From Rhizobium tumorigenes (lineage in GTDB: Bacteria > Pseudomonadota > Alphaproteobacteria > Rhizobiales > Rhizobiaceae): DNA of 64,000 nucleotides. Below are positions 1-8,843 of the stretch, piece after piece. Within the stretch, counting starts at the first letter, position 1, and the number at the start of each line of letters is the position of its first letter. The notes beneath the pieces are model-generated. The model was not told where the DNA came from. It searched no databases and worked only from the letters and a program-made list of their open reading frames with translations. The stretch is taken from positions 1,302,001 through 1,366,000 of the forward strand of contig NZ_CP117255.1 in assembly GCF_003240565.2 (NCBI RefSeq). The letters are read 5' to 3'. A program made the position numbers and the translations under genes.

Positions 1-175
1 CCACAAGGAGTTCCCGAACCCTGCAGCCCTCGTCGGCTATATCGCCAGGCAGGGCTCGATGGCGAAGATCAGGCCCGACCACAGCGTCTTCCTCACCCGC
101 GATCTCCCGACACCCGCCAAGCGCTTGGCGGGTGCGGCAGTTGTCATGACTCAGCTGGCGGAACTGGCAAAATAA
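1..175 (+). CDS. mfd: Transcription-repair coupling factor Mfd, C-terminal end (partial)
   Basis: Only the last 57 codons are in the window, in the frame starting at base 2, with stop TAA at 173-175. The translated end has the pattern of alphaproteobacterial Mfd C-termini: a 'GYIARQGSMAKIRPD' stretch, then 'LPTPAKRL' and 'AAVVMTQLAEL'. Mfd is a DNA translocase that removes RNA polymerase stalled at lesions and recruits UvrA. This end belongs to the C-terminal (D7) domain, which masks the UvrB-homology region. The upstream part cannot be checked. Assignment is from memory of the family's C-terminus, so moderate confidence. Confidence 0.6.
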   Translation, partial: HKEFPNPAALVGYIARQGSMAKIRPDHSVFLTRDLPTPAKRLAGAAVVMTQLAELAK

Positions 176-176
176 A

Positions 177-212
177 AGGCTGCGTGCCCCTATGGAGCGC
201 GCAGCCTGTTTT
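177..212. terminator. Bidirectional terminator between mfd and the FrnE-like gene
   Basis: An 11-bp stem (AGGCTGCG-type arms at 177-187 and 197-207, one G-T pair) with a 9-nt loop. It is followed by TGTTTT on the plus strand and by TTTTATTTT on the minus strand, so it can end both converging transcripts. Confidence 0.75.
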
Positions 213-238
213 ACAGGGTAAATGTAAGAGATGCTGCG

Positions 239-910
239 CTAGTTGAGTGCCGCGCGGGCCTCGCCCTTCGTTTTGGCGATGTCGCGCAGCGCATTGGCAA
301 TCACATCCGGCGTCTGGGCGCCGCTGACTGCATATTGCTGGTCGAAGATGAAGAAGGGCACGCCGTTTACGCCCATCTGCCGTGCCGACTCGATTTCCGC
401 GACGATCAGGTCGCTGTCGGCATCGGAGGCGAGGAGGGCCTCGATGACCGCGCGATCCAGTCCTGCCGCTTCGGCGATGTCGAGAAGCACGGCGTGGTCG
501 CCGATATTTCTGCCTTCTTCGAAATTCGCCTTGAAGAGGCCGTCAACAACCCGGTTCTGGAGTTCGCGGTCTTCGGTCACAGCCCAGTGGATCAGTCTGT
601 GGGCATCGAGCGTGTTCGGGCCGATGGTGATGGCATCGAAGTTGAATGCAATGCCGACCTCGCGGCCAAGACCTGTGAGCATCGCGTGAGCGCTGGCCAC
701 CTTGTCTGCACCGCCGAGCTTTTCAGCCAGCTTCTGCTTCTGGTCGACGCCTTCAGGCGGATAATCTGGATTGAGGCGGTAAGGGCGCCAGTTGATGTCG
801 ACACCAACTTCGTCTTGCACTTCGGCAATCGCCAGTTCGAGCCGCGCCTTGCCAAGGTAGCACCACGGGCAGACGACGTCCGAGACGATATCGATTGTGA
901 TGCGTTCCAT
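239..910 (-). CDS. FrnE/DsbA-family thioredoxin-fold oxidoreductase
   Basis: A thioredoxin-fold protein of the DsbA/FrnE (2-hydroxychromene-2-carboxylate isomerase-like) group, about 223 residues, the usual length. A CPWC redox motif lies near the N-terminus (about residue 14), followed by the helical insertion, and 'GVNGVPFFIFD' near residue 182 contains the cis-proline loop. There is no signal peptide, so it should act in the cytosol as a disulfide oxidoreductase or isomerase; the substrate is unknown. The Met at 910 was chosen because AAAGGG sits 8 nt upstream; the Met at 916 is also possible. It lies convergent with mfd and is probably monocistronic. Confidence 0.8.
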   Translation of the reverse strand: MERITIDIVSDVVCPWCYLGKARLELAIAEVQDEVGVDINWRPYRLNPDYPPEGVDQKQKLAEKLGGADKVASAHAMLTGLGREVGIAFNFDAITIGPNTLDAHRLIHWAVTEDRELQNRVVDGLFKANFEEGRNIGDHAVLLDIAEAAGLDRAVIEALLASDADSDLIVAEIESARQMGVNGVPFFIFDQQYAVSGAQTPDVIANALRDIAKTKGEARAALN

Positions 911-991
911 GGTCATTGCCCTTTCCTGTTGATCGGACCGAAATAGTCTCTTTGCCGCCCGGCTTCAACAAGGCACGAAAAAGGAACCACC

Positions 992-2803
992 TCACTGCAC
1001 CGAAGCATCCCACCACACAGGCAGCTGATAGCCGTACAAGGGAGTGACATCCGGATGCCCTATCCGCTTGTGCCGTGCTACATATTGCTGGTCGATATGA
1101 TAGAGCGGCACGAAGTAATGGCCGGAAAGCAACAGCCTGTCGAACGAACGGACGGCATCGCGAAAATCCTCAACGCCGCGCGCCGATAGGATGTGGCTGA
1201 TCAACGCATCCACATCGGGATCGGCAACGCCCGCAAAGTTCTCGCTGCCCTGTCGATCGCGCGCCACCGAGCCCCATCGGCCGACCTGCTCGATGCCCGG
1301 CGAGAGGGAGGATGTGAACGATTTGATGATGATGTCGTAGTCGAAGCTGATTGTCCGGCGCTGATACTGCGAATCGTCGACGGTGCGGATCGCCACCTCG
1401 ATACCCAGCAGGTTCAGCGTTCTCCGGTAGGCGATGGCCAGTCTCTCCTGGTCGGCATTCTGTGTCATGATCTCGAACGCCAGCTGATGCCCGCCGGCAT
1501 CGACCATCTTGCCATCCTTGATCGTGTATCCACCTGCCTTGAGCAGATCCACGGCCCGGTGAAGGACTGTACGGTCGCGGCCGGAGCCGTTGCTGACCGG
1601 CAGTTTATAGGTGCCATCGAGCACGGCCGGATCGATGCGTTTGCTGATGGGACCCAGCATTTCGAGCTCTCGGGCATCGGCTGGCACGCCGAAAGAAGAT
1701 AGGTCGGAGCCCTGCCAATAGCTCTCCGTTCGCGTATAGGCGCCTGACGAGAGGTTCTTGTTGACCCACTCGAAATCGAAGGCCAGCGATAGGCCCTCGC
1801 GGACTTTCACATTGGCAAAGATTGGCCGCCGCGTGTTGAAGACGAATCCGAACATGCCGCTGGGAAGCTTGGGATTGAAGACATCCTTCACAACCTCGCC
1901 GGAGCGCGCCGCCGGAAAATCATAAGCGTTTGCCCAGTGGCCGGGGCTGCCATCCGCATAGATGTCGACATCGCCCTTCTTGAATGCCTCGAACAGCGTG
2001 TTTTCCTGCAGGAAATAGTGAACGGTCAACAGGTCGTAGTTGTCGACCCCGACCTTGGCCGGAATATCCTTGCCCCAATAATCGGGGTTGCGCGCGAAGA
2101 CGATGCTGTCGCCGGGGTTCACCGTTTTCACCCGGTAAGGCCCGGACCCGATGGGTGCTACCAGCGTCGTCTGGTCGAATCTATCCGGATCGATCGCATG
2201 CTGCGGCAGGATTGGCGTCGAGCTGGCGATGATCATCGGCGTCTCGCGGTCGGCCTTGTCGTTGAAGGTGAAGCGCGCACTGTGCTCGCCGACCTTCTCC
2301 ATCTTGGCAACGGCATTCAGCCGGTTCGAGTAGGGCACGCGGCCCTTGTCCCGCAAAAGGTTGAAGCTGAAGATCACATCATCCGGCGTCACCGGCTGGC
2401 CATCCGACCACTTGGCGGCAGGATTGAGGTTGAACTGGATATAGGACCGTTTGTCGTCCCATTCTGCCGTCTGTGCAAGCAGACCGTAGAGGGTGAATGG
2501 CTCGTCGCGCGAGCGCTGCATCAGCGTTTCGTAGACGATGTTGCCGTAGTCCGGATCCCACATGCCGCGCGCTGTCGTCCGCATGCTTTTGAGGATGAAC
2601 GGGTTGAGATTGTCGAAGGTGCCGACCACCCCGTAGCTGATATGGCCGCCCTTCCTGACGGTCGGATTGACGTAAGGGAGGGCCTTGAAGTCGGCGGCCA
2701 TCGCGGGATCGCCGTGCATGGCAAGGCCGTGCACGGGGTCCGCCTGAGCGGTCTTGCAAAGCATTGCCGCAGCTAGATAAATCGCGACCCGGAGCGCTCG
2801 CAT
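992..2803 (-). CDS. Extracellular solute-binding protein family 5 (YejA-like peptide-binding protein)
   Basis: A periplasmic binding protein of about 603 residues for an oligopeptide-type ABC importer. The start at 2803 gives a clear signal peptide (MRALRVAIYLAAAMLCKTAQA) and has GGAAAGGA 5 nt upstream; the longer reading frame begins far inside the leader. Family 5 features are 'FNLNPAAKWSDGQPVTPDDV' around residue 135, 'GSGPY' and 'NPDYWG'. The size and the start of the mature protein ('HGLAMHGDPAM') resemble YejA, which binds peptides or microcin C. No permease or ATPase genes flank it, so its transporter partners must lie elsewhere. Confidence 0.85.
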   Translation of the reverse strand: MRALRVAIYLAAAMLCKTAQADPVHGLAMHGDPAMAADFKALPYVNPTVRKGGHISYGVVGTFDNLNPFILKSMRTTARGMWDPDYGNIVYETLMQRSRDEPFTLYGLLAQTAEWDDKRSYIQFNLNPAAKWSDGQPVTPDDVIFSFNLLRDKGRVPYSNRLNAVAKMEKVGEHSARFTFNDKADRETPMIIASSTPILPQHAIDPDRFDQTTLVAPIGSGPYRVKTVNPGDSIVFARNPDYWGKDIPAKVGVDNYDLLTVHYFLQENTLFEAFKKGDVDIYADGSPGHWANAYDFPAARSGEVVKDVFNPKLPSGMFGFVFNTRRPIFANVKVREGLSLAFDFEWVNKNLSSGAYTRTESYWQGSDLSSFGVPADARELEMLGPISKRIDPAVLDGTYKLPVSNGSGRDRTVLHRAVDLLKAGGYTIKDGKMVDAGGHQLAFEIMTQNADQERLAIAYRRTLNLLGIEVAIRTVDDSQYQRRTISFDYDIIIKSFTSSLSPGIEQVGRWGSVARDRQGSENFAGVADPDVDALISHILSARGVEDFRDAVRSFDRLLLSGHYFVPLYHIDQQYVARHKRIGHPDVTPLYGYQLPVWWDASVQ

Positions 2804-3071
2804 GGCATCCTTTCCCATAAGGGCATGATTCGTGACAGCGACCTTATCATGGCCTCCCCGATCCAAGACATAGGCATCGGATTTGTCCATCCTGCGGCCG
2901 AAACATGCAAAGAAAAGCTGGATATCCGAAGCAACGCCATGTAACAGGTGATCCACAGTTCGGAGTCATGCATTTGCCTTATTCTTTCGACAGGTGGACA
3001 GCAGTTTGACCCGAAAGGCATGAGGTGGCAGAAGGCTGCTTTGCATCGGATTTCAGGAGGCGGATTTCGCT

Positions 3072-3716
3072 ATGACGTTCAAAACTGACAAAACAATTCG
3101 CGCGGCTCTGTCTGCACTCGCACTCGTGATCGGCGCTGCCGCGCCCGCTTTTGCGCAGGATGCACCGGCTGCTCCGGCCGATGGCGCCGCTCAGACCCCG
3201 CGTCTCGGCTGGTACAAGACATGCGCCAAGCAGGATGACAACGACATCTGCATCGTCCAGAACCTGATCATGGCCAACAGCGGCCAGCTGGTGACGGCAA
3301 TCGGCCTGATCTCCATCGATGGCAAGGTCAATCGCAAGATCCTGCAGATCTCGGTGCCGACGGCGCGCCTGATTGGACCCGGCATCACCATGCAGATCGA
3401 TGGCGGCAAGGGACAGAAGGTCGATTACGCCGTATGCCTCCCGGACAAGTGCACGGCTGAAATTCCCCTGACGGATGCCACGATCGCATCGCTGAAGAAG
3501 GGCACGGACGTGACCTTCACATCGATCAACTTCCGCCGCGCTCCGAACCCGATCAAGGTGTCCCTGACCGGCTTCGGCGCCGCCTATGACGGCCCGGCGA
3601 TCTCCGATACCAAGCTCGCAGAAAGCCAGCGCAGCCTGCAGGACAGCATGCAGAAGAAGGCTGAAGAAGCTCGCAAGAAGCTTGAAGACGCCCAGAAGGC
3701 AGCGAAGTCCCAGTAA
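3072..3716 (+). CDS. Invasion-associated locus B (IalB) family exported protein
   Basis: 214 residues with a signal peptide ending near residue 28 ('APAFA'). Two cysteine pairs are visible (C51/C60 and C122/C127), suiting disulfides in an oxidising periplasm. The core 'WYKTCAKQDDNDIC' and 'ITMQIDGGK' is typical of IalB proteins, named from a Bartonella protein needed for erythrocyte entry and common in non-invasive rhizobia. The last 35 residues are charged and probably form a coiled coil (repeated KK/EE/A pattern). AGGAGG lies about 10 nt upstream of the ATG. It ends in a strong terminator and is probably a single-gene unit. Molecular role is unknown. Confidence 0.88.
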   Translation: MTFKTDKTIRAALSALALVIGAAAPAFAQDAPAAPADGAAQTPRLGWYKTCAKQDDNDICIVQNLIMANSGQLVTAIGLISIDGKVNRKILQISVPTARLIGPGITMQIDGGKGQKVDYAVCLPDKCTAEIPLTDATIASLKKGTDVTFTSINFRRAPNPIKVSLTGFGAAYDGPAISDTKLAESQRSLQDSMQKKAEEARKKLEDAQKAAKSQ

Positions 3717-3736
3717 GCACGACACTTAACTGCCTT

Positions 3737-3763
3737 AAAAGCCCGGTTCAGCCGGGCTTTTTT
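3737..3763 (+). terminator. Rho-independent terminator of the IalB gene
   Basis: AAAAGCCCGG-TTCAG-CCGGGCTTTTTT: an 8-bp GC-rich stem followed by a run of T, 20 nt after the stop codon. Confidence 0.9.
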
Positions 3764-3785
3764 ATGCCTCACAGTCGAGCGGCAA

Positions 3786-3816
3786 TAAAAAAGGAAGCCG
3801 GTTTCTCGGCTTCCTT
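3786..3816 (-). terminator. Terminator of hspQ
   Basis: A 10-bp stem (AAGGAAGCCG / CGGCTTCCTT at 3791-3800 and 3807-3816), followed on the minus strand by TTTTATT. It lies 20 nt after the hspQ stop. Confidence 0.85.
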
Positions 3817-3836
3817 TGCAGGCGTATCTTTTGGGA

Positions 3837-4166
3837 TCAGTGGGCGAAGCTCATCTTGGGCTTGAGTTCGCCGGTCGTCTTGCGGTCGAAGATCTGGTAG
3901 ACCTGCGGGTTGCGGAGCGGTTCTCCGCTGTCGTCGCTGACGAGGTTCTGCTCTGAAACATAAGCGACATATTCCGTCTCCTCGTTTTCAGCCAGCAGGT
4001 GATAGAACGGCTGGTCCTTGCTGGGACGAACCTCGGTCGGAATGGCATTCCACCATTCTTCCGTGTTCGCGAACTCCGGATCGACGTCGAACACGACGCC
4101 TCTGAACGGAAAGACCCGATGCCGGACCACTTCGCCGATATTGAATTTTGCATCTTTTTGTTTCAT
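3837..4166 (-). CDS. hspQ: Heat shock protein HspQ
   Basis: A 109-residue protein of the HspQ (YccV, 'hemimethylated DNA-binding') family. The ATG at 4166 gives the family N-terminus (MKQKDAKFNIGEVVRHR) and has AAAGGAAG just upstream; a longer frame extends to 4211 but has no support. In E. coli HspQ is a heat-shock protein that acts as a specificity factor for Lon and affects DnaA stability. The PFRG core and 'YHLLAENEE' (about residue 68) are conserved family features. A heat-shock (RpoH-type) promoter lies directly upstream, in keeping with the role. Confidence 0.9.
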   Translation of the reverse strand: MKQKDAKFNIGEVVRHRVFPFRGVVFDVDPEFANTEEWWNAIPTEVRPSKDQPFYHLLAENEETEYVAYVSEQNLVSDDSGEPLRNPQVYQIFDRKTTGELKPKMSFAH

Positions 4167-4190
4167 GGTGCGACTTCCTTTCACGCAACT

Positions 4191-4219
4191 ATGTGGGACG
4201 ATGCGCCACATTTTTCAAG
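4191..4219 (-). promoter_or_regulatory. RpoH (heat-shock sigma) promoter of hspQ
   Basis: On the minus strand CTTGAA (4214-4219) is followed after 17 nt by CCACAT (4191-4196). This matches the CTTGAA-N17-CCAnAT pattern known for RpoH in rhizobia. The predicted transcript would start about 20 nt before the hspQ ATG. Confidence 0.75.
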
Positions 4220-4303
4220 CCTTTCGCCGCCGTTGCCCCACACCGCTGCCATAGTCGGGCAGGCGGACAAGACCAGTAAAGCACGCCGCGCTGGCTTGGC
4301 GCA

Positions 4304-4334
4304 GAAAAAAAGTCCCGGCAATGACCGGGACTTT
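4304..4334 (-). terminator. Terminator of the glnB-glnA operon
   Basis: Minus-strand stem AAGTCCCGG / CCGGGACTT with a short loop, followed by a run of seven T. It lies about 12 nt after the glnA stop. Confidence 0.9.
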
Positions 4335-4345
4335 CTGGTTGATGA

Positions 4346-5755
4346 CTAGGCCGAGTAGTACATGTCGAATTCGACCGGATGGGGTGTCATTTCGTAGCGC
4401 ATGACCTCCACCATCTTCAGCTCGATGAACGAATCGATCTGGTCGTCGTCGAATACGCCGCCGGCGGTCAGGAACTTGCGGTCCCGATCGAGGTTTTCCA
4501 GCGCTTCACGCAGCGATGCGCAGACGGTCGGGATCTTCTTCAGTTCCTTCGGCGGCAGGTCGTACAGATCCTTGTCCATCGGCTTGCCGGGATGGATCTT
4601 GTTCTTGATGCCGTCGAGGCCGGCCATCAGCATGGCGGCGAACGCCAAGTATGGGTTGGCAGTCGGATCCGGAAAGCGAACTTCGACGCGCTTCGCCTTC
4701 GGGTTGGAGCCGAAGGGAATACGGCAAGAAGCCGAACGGTTACGAGCCGAATAGGCAAGCAGGACCGGAGCCTCGTAGCCCGGGACGAGACGCTTGTAGG
4801 AATTCGTCGACGGGTTTGTGAATGCGTTGATAGCCTTCGCGTGCTTGATGATACCGCCGATGTAGTAGAGGCAGGATTCCGACAGGCCGGCATATTCGTC
4901 GCCCGCGAAGGTTGGCTTGCCACCCTTCCAGATCGACTGGTGCACATGCATGCCCGAGCCGTTATCGCCAAAGATCGGCTTCGGCATGAAAGTCGCCGTC
5001 TTGCCATAGGCATTGGCGACCTGATGGACGACGTACTTGTAGATCTGGATCTTGTCGGCGTTGCGCACCAGTGTATCGAACTTGACGCCGAGTTCATGCT
5101 GTCCCGCAGCCACTTCATGGTGGTGCTTTTCAACAACGACGCCCATTTCGCCGAGAACGGTCAGCATCTCGGAGCGCATGTCCTGGCAGCTGTCGATCGG
5201 CGGAACCGGAAAATAGCCGCCCTTGACGCGGGGACGGTGACCGAGGTTGCCGGTCTCGTAGTCCGTGTCGTCGTTCGACGGCAGTTCGCTGGAATCGAGC
5301 TTGAAGCCGGTGTTGTAGGGATCGGCCTTGTACTTGACGTCGTCGAATACGAAGAACTCAGGCTCCGGGCCAACGAAGATCGTGTCGCCGATGCCGGAAG
5401 CCTTGAGGTAGGCTTCTGCCTTCTTGGCGGTGCCGCGCGGATCACGATTGTAGGATTCACCGGAAACCGGGTCCAGGATGTCGCAGAGGATGACCATGGT
5501 CGACTGCGCGAAGAACGGGTCCATGTGAACCGTTTCCGTGTCGGGCATGAGCACCATGTCGGATTCGTTGATGGCCTTCCATCCGACGATGGAGGACCCG
5601 TCGAACATGACACCATCGGCGAACATGTCTTCATCGACGCAGGAAACGTCCATCGTAACGTGCTGCAGCTTGCCCTTCGGGTCCGTAAAGCGCAGGTCGA
5701 CGAACTTGACGTCGTTGTCCTTGATCTGCTTCAGAATTTCGTTTGCGGTCGTCAT
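4346..5755 (-). CDS. glnA: Glutamine synthetase type I
   Basis: 469 residues, the standard length for dodecameric GSI, which makes glutamine from glutamate, ammonia and ATP. Visible are 'MFDGSSI' (about residue 50), the ATP-binding stretch '[16 protein letters not shown]' (about 260-275), and the adenylylation loop 'DLYDLPP' with the modifiable Tyr at 398, so it should be controlled by GlnE-type adenylylation. It follows glnB by 53 nt and is probably co-transcribed from the sigma-54 promoter upstream. The gene is complete and unremarkable. Confidence 0.97.
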   Translation of the reverse strand: MTTANEILKQIKDNDVKFVDLRFTDPKGKLQHVTMDVSCVDEDMFADGVMFDGSSIVGWKAINESDMVLMPDTETVHMDPFFAQSTMVILCDILDPVSGESYNRDPRGTAKKAEAYLKASGIGDTIFVGPEPEFFVFDDVKYKADPYNTGFKLDSSELPSNDDTDYETGNLGHRPRVKGGYFPVPPIDSCQDMRSEMLTVLGEMGVVVEKHHHEVAAGQHELGVKFDTLVRNADKIQIYKYVVHQVANAYGKTATFMPKPIFGDNGSGMHVHQSIWKGGKPTFAGDEYAGLSESCLYYIGGIIKHAKAINAFTNPSTNSYKRLVPGYEAPVLLAYSARNRSASCRIPFGSNPKAKRVEVRFPDPTANPYLAFAAMLMAGLDGIKNKIHPGKPMDKDLYDLPPKELKKIPTVCASLREALENLDRDRKFLTAGGVFDDDQIDSFIELKMVEVMRYEMTPHPVEFDMYYSA

Positions 5756-5808
5756 GGGATGCTTCCTCGGTTTTTTATGACGATTTTGCCCTGGCCACCG
5801 GCGAGGAC

Positions 5809-6399
<591 letters not shown>

Positions 6400-6488
6400 T
6401 TAAAAGGCGGGCTTTTGCTGAAATTTAAGTCGGTAGCGCGCGGGATTTTTTGATTGTTTTTCAGGCGTCATTGCGATCATTATCGTCC

Positions 6489-7964
6489 ATGACACACACC
6501 ATAGCTGAACTCCTCCTGACACCCCAATCGATGGCGGCGGTCGACAAGGCCGCTGCGGCTTCAGGAATTGACTCTTTCGGATTGATGCAGAAAGCCGGCC
6601 GGGCGGTGGCGGCTGCTGCCTTGCGGGATTATCCGGAGGCGCTGCGATACGCGGTCCTGTGCGGCCCCGGCAATAACGGCGGCGACGGCTATGTCGCTGC
6701 CCTGGCGCTGCACGAGTGTGGTGCCGAGGTTGCCGTATATCACCTCGGAGATACAGCCGTGCTGAAAGGCGATGCGGCACGCGCCTTTGCCGCCTGTCCG
6801 GTTGCGGGCTCGCCGCTCGGTGCCTATCTGCCCCGGGCCGGCGACCTCGTCATCGATGCGATTTTCGGTGCCGGCCTCGCGCGCGCCGTACCTGGCGCCG
6901 TCGCAGCCGTGATCGAACGGACACATGCGGCTTCCATCCCGGTGATCGCCGTCGATCTGCCGTCGGGCGTCAACGGCGCGACCGGCATGGTTTTGGGAGC
7001 CGCCTTCCGCGCTTCCCATACGGTGAGCTTCATGACGCGCAAACCCGGTCATCTGCTGATGCCGGGCAGGGAACTGTGCGGCACGCTCGAGATCTTCGAC
7101 ATCGGCATCCCGGCCCGCCTCGTCCGGGAAAACGCCGACGGGCTGATCGCCGAGAACACGCCGGAACAGTGGCGGTCGGCCGTGCCTGAGGCTTTGGTGG
7201 AAACCCACAAATACAAACGCGGGCATCTTGTCGTCTTTTCCGTCAGCGAGACGGCGACGGGTGCTGCCCGCATGTCGGCCATGGCGGGTCTGAAAGCTGG
7301 GGCAGGGCTGGTCACCATCGCCTCTTCCAAAGCCGCGCTCAAAGTCAATGCCGGGGCGTTGACGGCGATCATGCTGCGCGAGATCGATGACAGAGCCGCT
7401 CTCGAGGAGTGGCTCGACGATGCGCGGCTATCGACTTTCGTTCTCGGCCCGGGTTTTGGCACAGGCGAAAAAGCACGGCAGTTCGTGGCGGCGCTGGTGG
7501 ATCGCCATCTCGTGCTCGACGCGGACGGCATCACTTCCTTCAAGGACGATCCATCTGCGCTCTTCGATGCTTTTGCGGCAGGGCCGACGCATCTGGTGCT
7601 GACGCCGCACGAAGGCGAGTTCGGCCGTCTTTTCCCGGATATCGCCGGGGATGAAGCTCTCGGCAAGGTCGAGAAGGCAATCGCAGCCGCAAGGCGCTCG
7701 CATGCGGCAATCGTCTACAAAGGCGCAGATACGGTCATTGCCTCGCCGGACGGGCGGGCGCTGATCAACTGCAATGCACCGCCATGGCTGGCAACTGCCG
7801 GTTCCGGCGATGTCCTGGCGGGGATCATCGGCGGACTTCTGGCGCAGGGCATGCCGGCCTTCGAGGCCGCGGCCGGCGGTGTCTGGCTGCACGGCGAAGC
7901 GGGAAGCCGGGCCGGCAAGGGGCTGACGGCAGAAGACCTGATGGGCCAAGTCCGCCCGCTCTGA
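6489..7964 (+). CDS. nnr: Bifunctional NAD(P)HX epimerase / ADP-dependent dehydratase
   Basis: About 491 residues carrying both halves of the NAD(P)HX repair system. The N-terminal YjeF_N epimerase has the Rossmann motif GPGNNGGDG at residues 59-67. The C-terminal ribokinase-fold dehydratase has GSGD at 438-441 in 'TAGSGDVLAGIIGG'. Together they repair hydrated NADH and NADPH. The ATG at 6489 gives the usual N-terminus (MTHTIAELLLTPQSM); an upstream TTG at 6450 is in frame but unlikely. It is divergent from glnB and convergent with the DUF72 gene, whose stop is only 6 nt away. Confidence 0.93.
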   Translation: MTHTIAELLLTPQSMAAVDKAAAASGIDSFGLMQKAGRAVAAAALRDYPEALRYAVLCGPGNNGGDGYVAALALHECGAEVAVYHLGDTAVLKGDAARAFAACPVAGSPLGAYLPRAGDLVIDAIFGAGLARAVPGAVAAVIERTHAASIPVIAVDLPSGVNGATGMVLGAAFRASHTVSFMTRKPGHLLMPGRELCGTLEIFDIGIPARLVRENADGLIAENTPEQWRSAVPEALVETHKYKRGHLVVFSVSETATGAARMSAMAGLKAGAGLVTIASSKAALKVNAGALTAIMLREIDDRAALEEWLDDARLSTFVLGPGFGTGEKARQFVAALVDRHLVLDADGITSFKDDPSALFDAFAAGPTHLVLTPHEGEFGRLFPDIAGDEALGKVEKAIAAARRSHAAIVYKGADTVIASPDGRALINCNAPPWLATAGSGDVLAGIIGGLLAQGMPAFEAAAGGVWLHGEAGSRAGKGLTAEDLMGQVRPL

Positions 7965-7970
7965 GTAATG

Positions 7971-8780
7971 CTATAATTGGGCCAGTACCCCCTGCAGGGC
8001 AATGGCGCCCTGCGGTGCGTTGACCTTTCCATCGTGGATCATGAAGGCGAACACATCCCGTGGCTGGACCTTCACCTCGCGCTCGCTATCGATCAACGGC
8101 AGGTCGGCGGGCACCTTGCCCTTTGCCCAGGTTTCAAGGCGCTCCGCCCACTCTTTAAGTTCCTTCGGCGGATAACAGGTCTTGATCTCGTCGGAGCCCT
8201 TTTGCAGGCGGCTGTAGACGAAATCGGCGGTGACATCGGCGATCATCGGATAGTCGTGATGGTCGGCACAAACCGGGGCCACGTGGTATTTCTCCAGCAG
8301 CGCGACGAACTCCGGCACCTTGAAGGAATCGTGGCGCACCTCGACGACGTGCCGCAGCGGTAGTCCGTCTTGCTTCTGCGGCAGGAGCTTCAGAAAGCCT
8401 TCGAAGTCATCGGCATCGAATTTCTTTGTTGGTGCAAACTGCCACAGCAACGGACCGAGCCGGTCGCCGAGCTCGCTGATCCCGGACTTCAGAAACCGGT
8501 CCATCGATTCCCCGGCTTCCGCAAGTATTTTGCGATTGGTAACGTAGCGCGTCGCCTTAAGGCTGAATATGAAGCCATCCGGCACCTCGGAGGCCCATTT
8601 TGCGAAGGTCGCCGGTTTCTGAGTCGCATAGTAGGTACCGTTGACCTCAATCACCTTCAGCTTGCTGCTGGCGTAGCGCAACTCGTCCTTCTGCTTGAGA
8701 TCGTCCGGGAAGAACGTCCCGCGCCAGGGCTCGAACGTCCAGCCGCCAATGCCGGTCCGAATGGTGCCTGACGCTGTCAT
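7971..8780 (-). CDS. DUF72 domain-containing protein
   Basis: 269 residues matching the DUF72 (YecE-like) family: N-terminal 'TGIGGWTFEPWRGTFFP', 'EVNGTYYATQKPATFAKW' around residue 46 and 'EVRHDSF' near the middle. The fold is TIM-barrel-like and the family has no established reaction. No signal peptide or membrane segment. GGGGAAAG lies just upstream of the ATG at 8780. It lies 63 nt after uvrA on the same strand and may be transcribed with it, which would put it under LexA control; this is inference from spacing only. Confidence 0.88.
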   Translation of the reverse strand: MTASGTIRTGIGGWTFEPWRGTFFPDDLKQKDELRYASSKLKVIEVNGTYYATQKPATFAKWASEVPDGFIFSLKATRYVTNRKILAEAGESMDRFLKSGISELGDRLGPLLWQFAPTKKFDADDFEGFLKLLPQKQDGLPLRHVVEVRHDSFKVPEFVALLEKYHVAPVCADHHDYPMIADVTADFVYSRLQKGSDEIKTCYPPKELKEWAERLETWAKGKVPADLPLIDSEREVKVQPRDVFAFMIHDGKVNAPQGAIALQGVLAQL

Positions 8781-8843
8781 ATGCTTTCCCCGTTCATTTA
8801 TAATGCCGGTATCCGGCGCTTCGAGTGCCCGTTCGCCGGGAGA

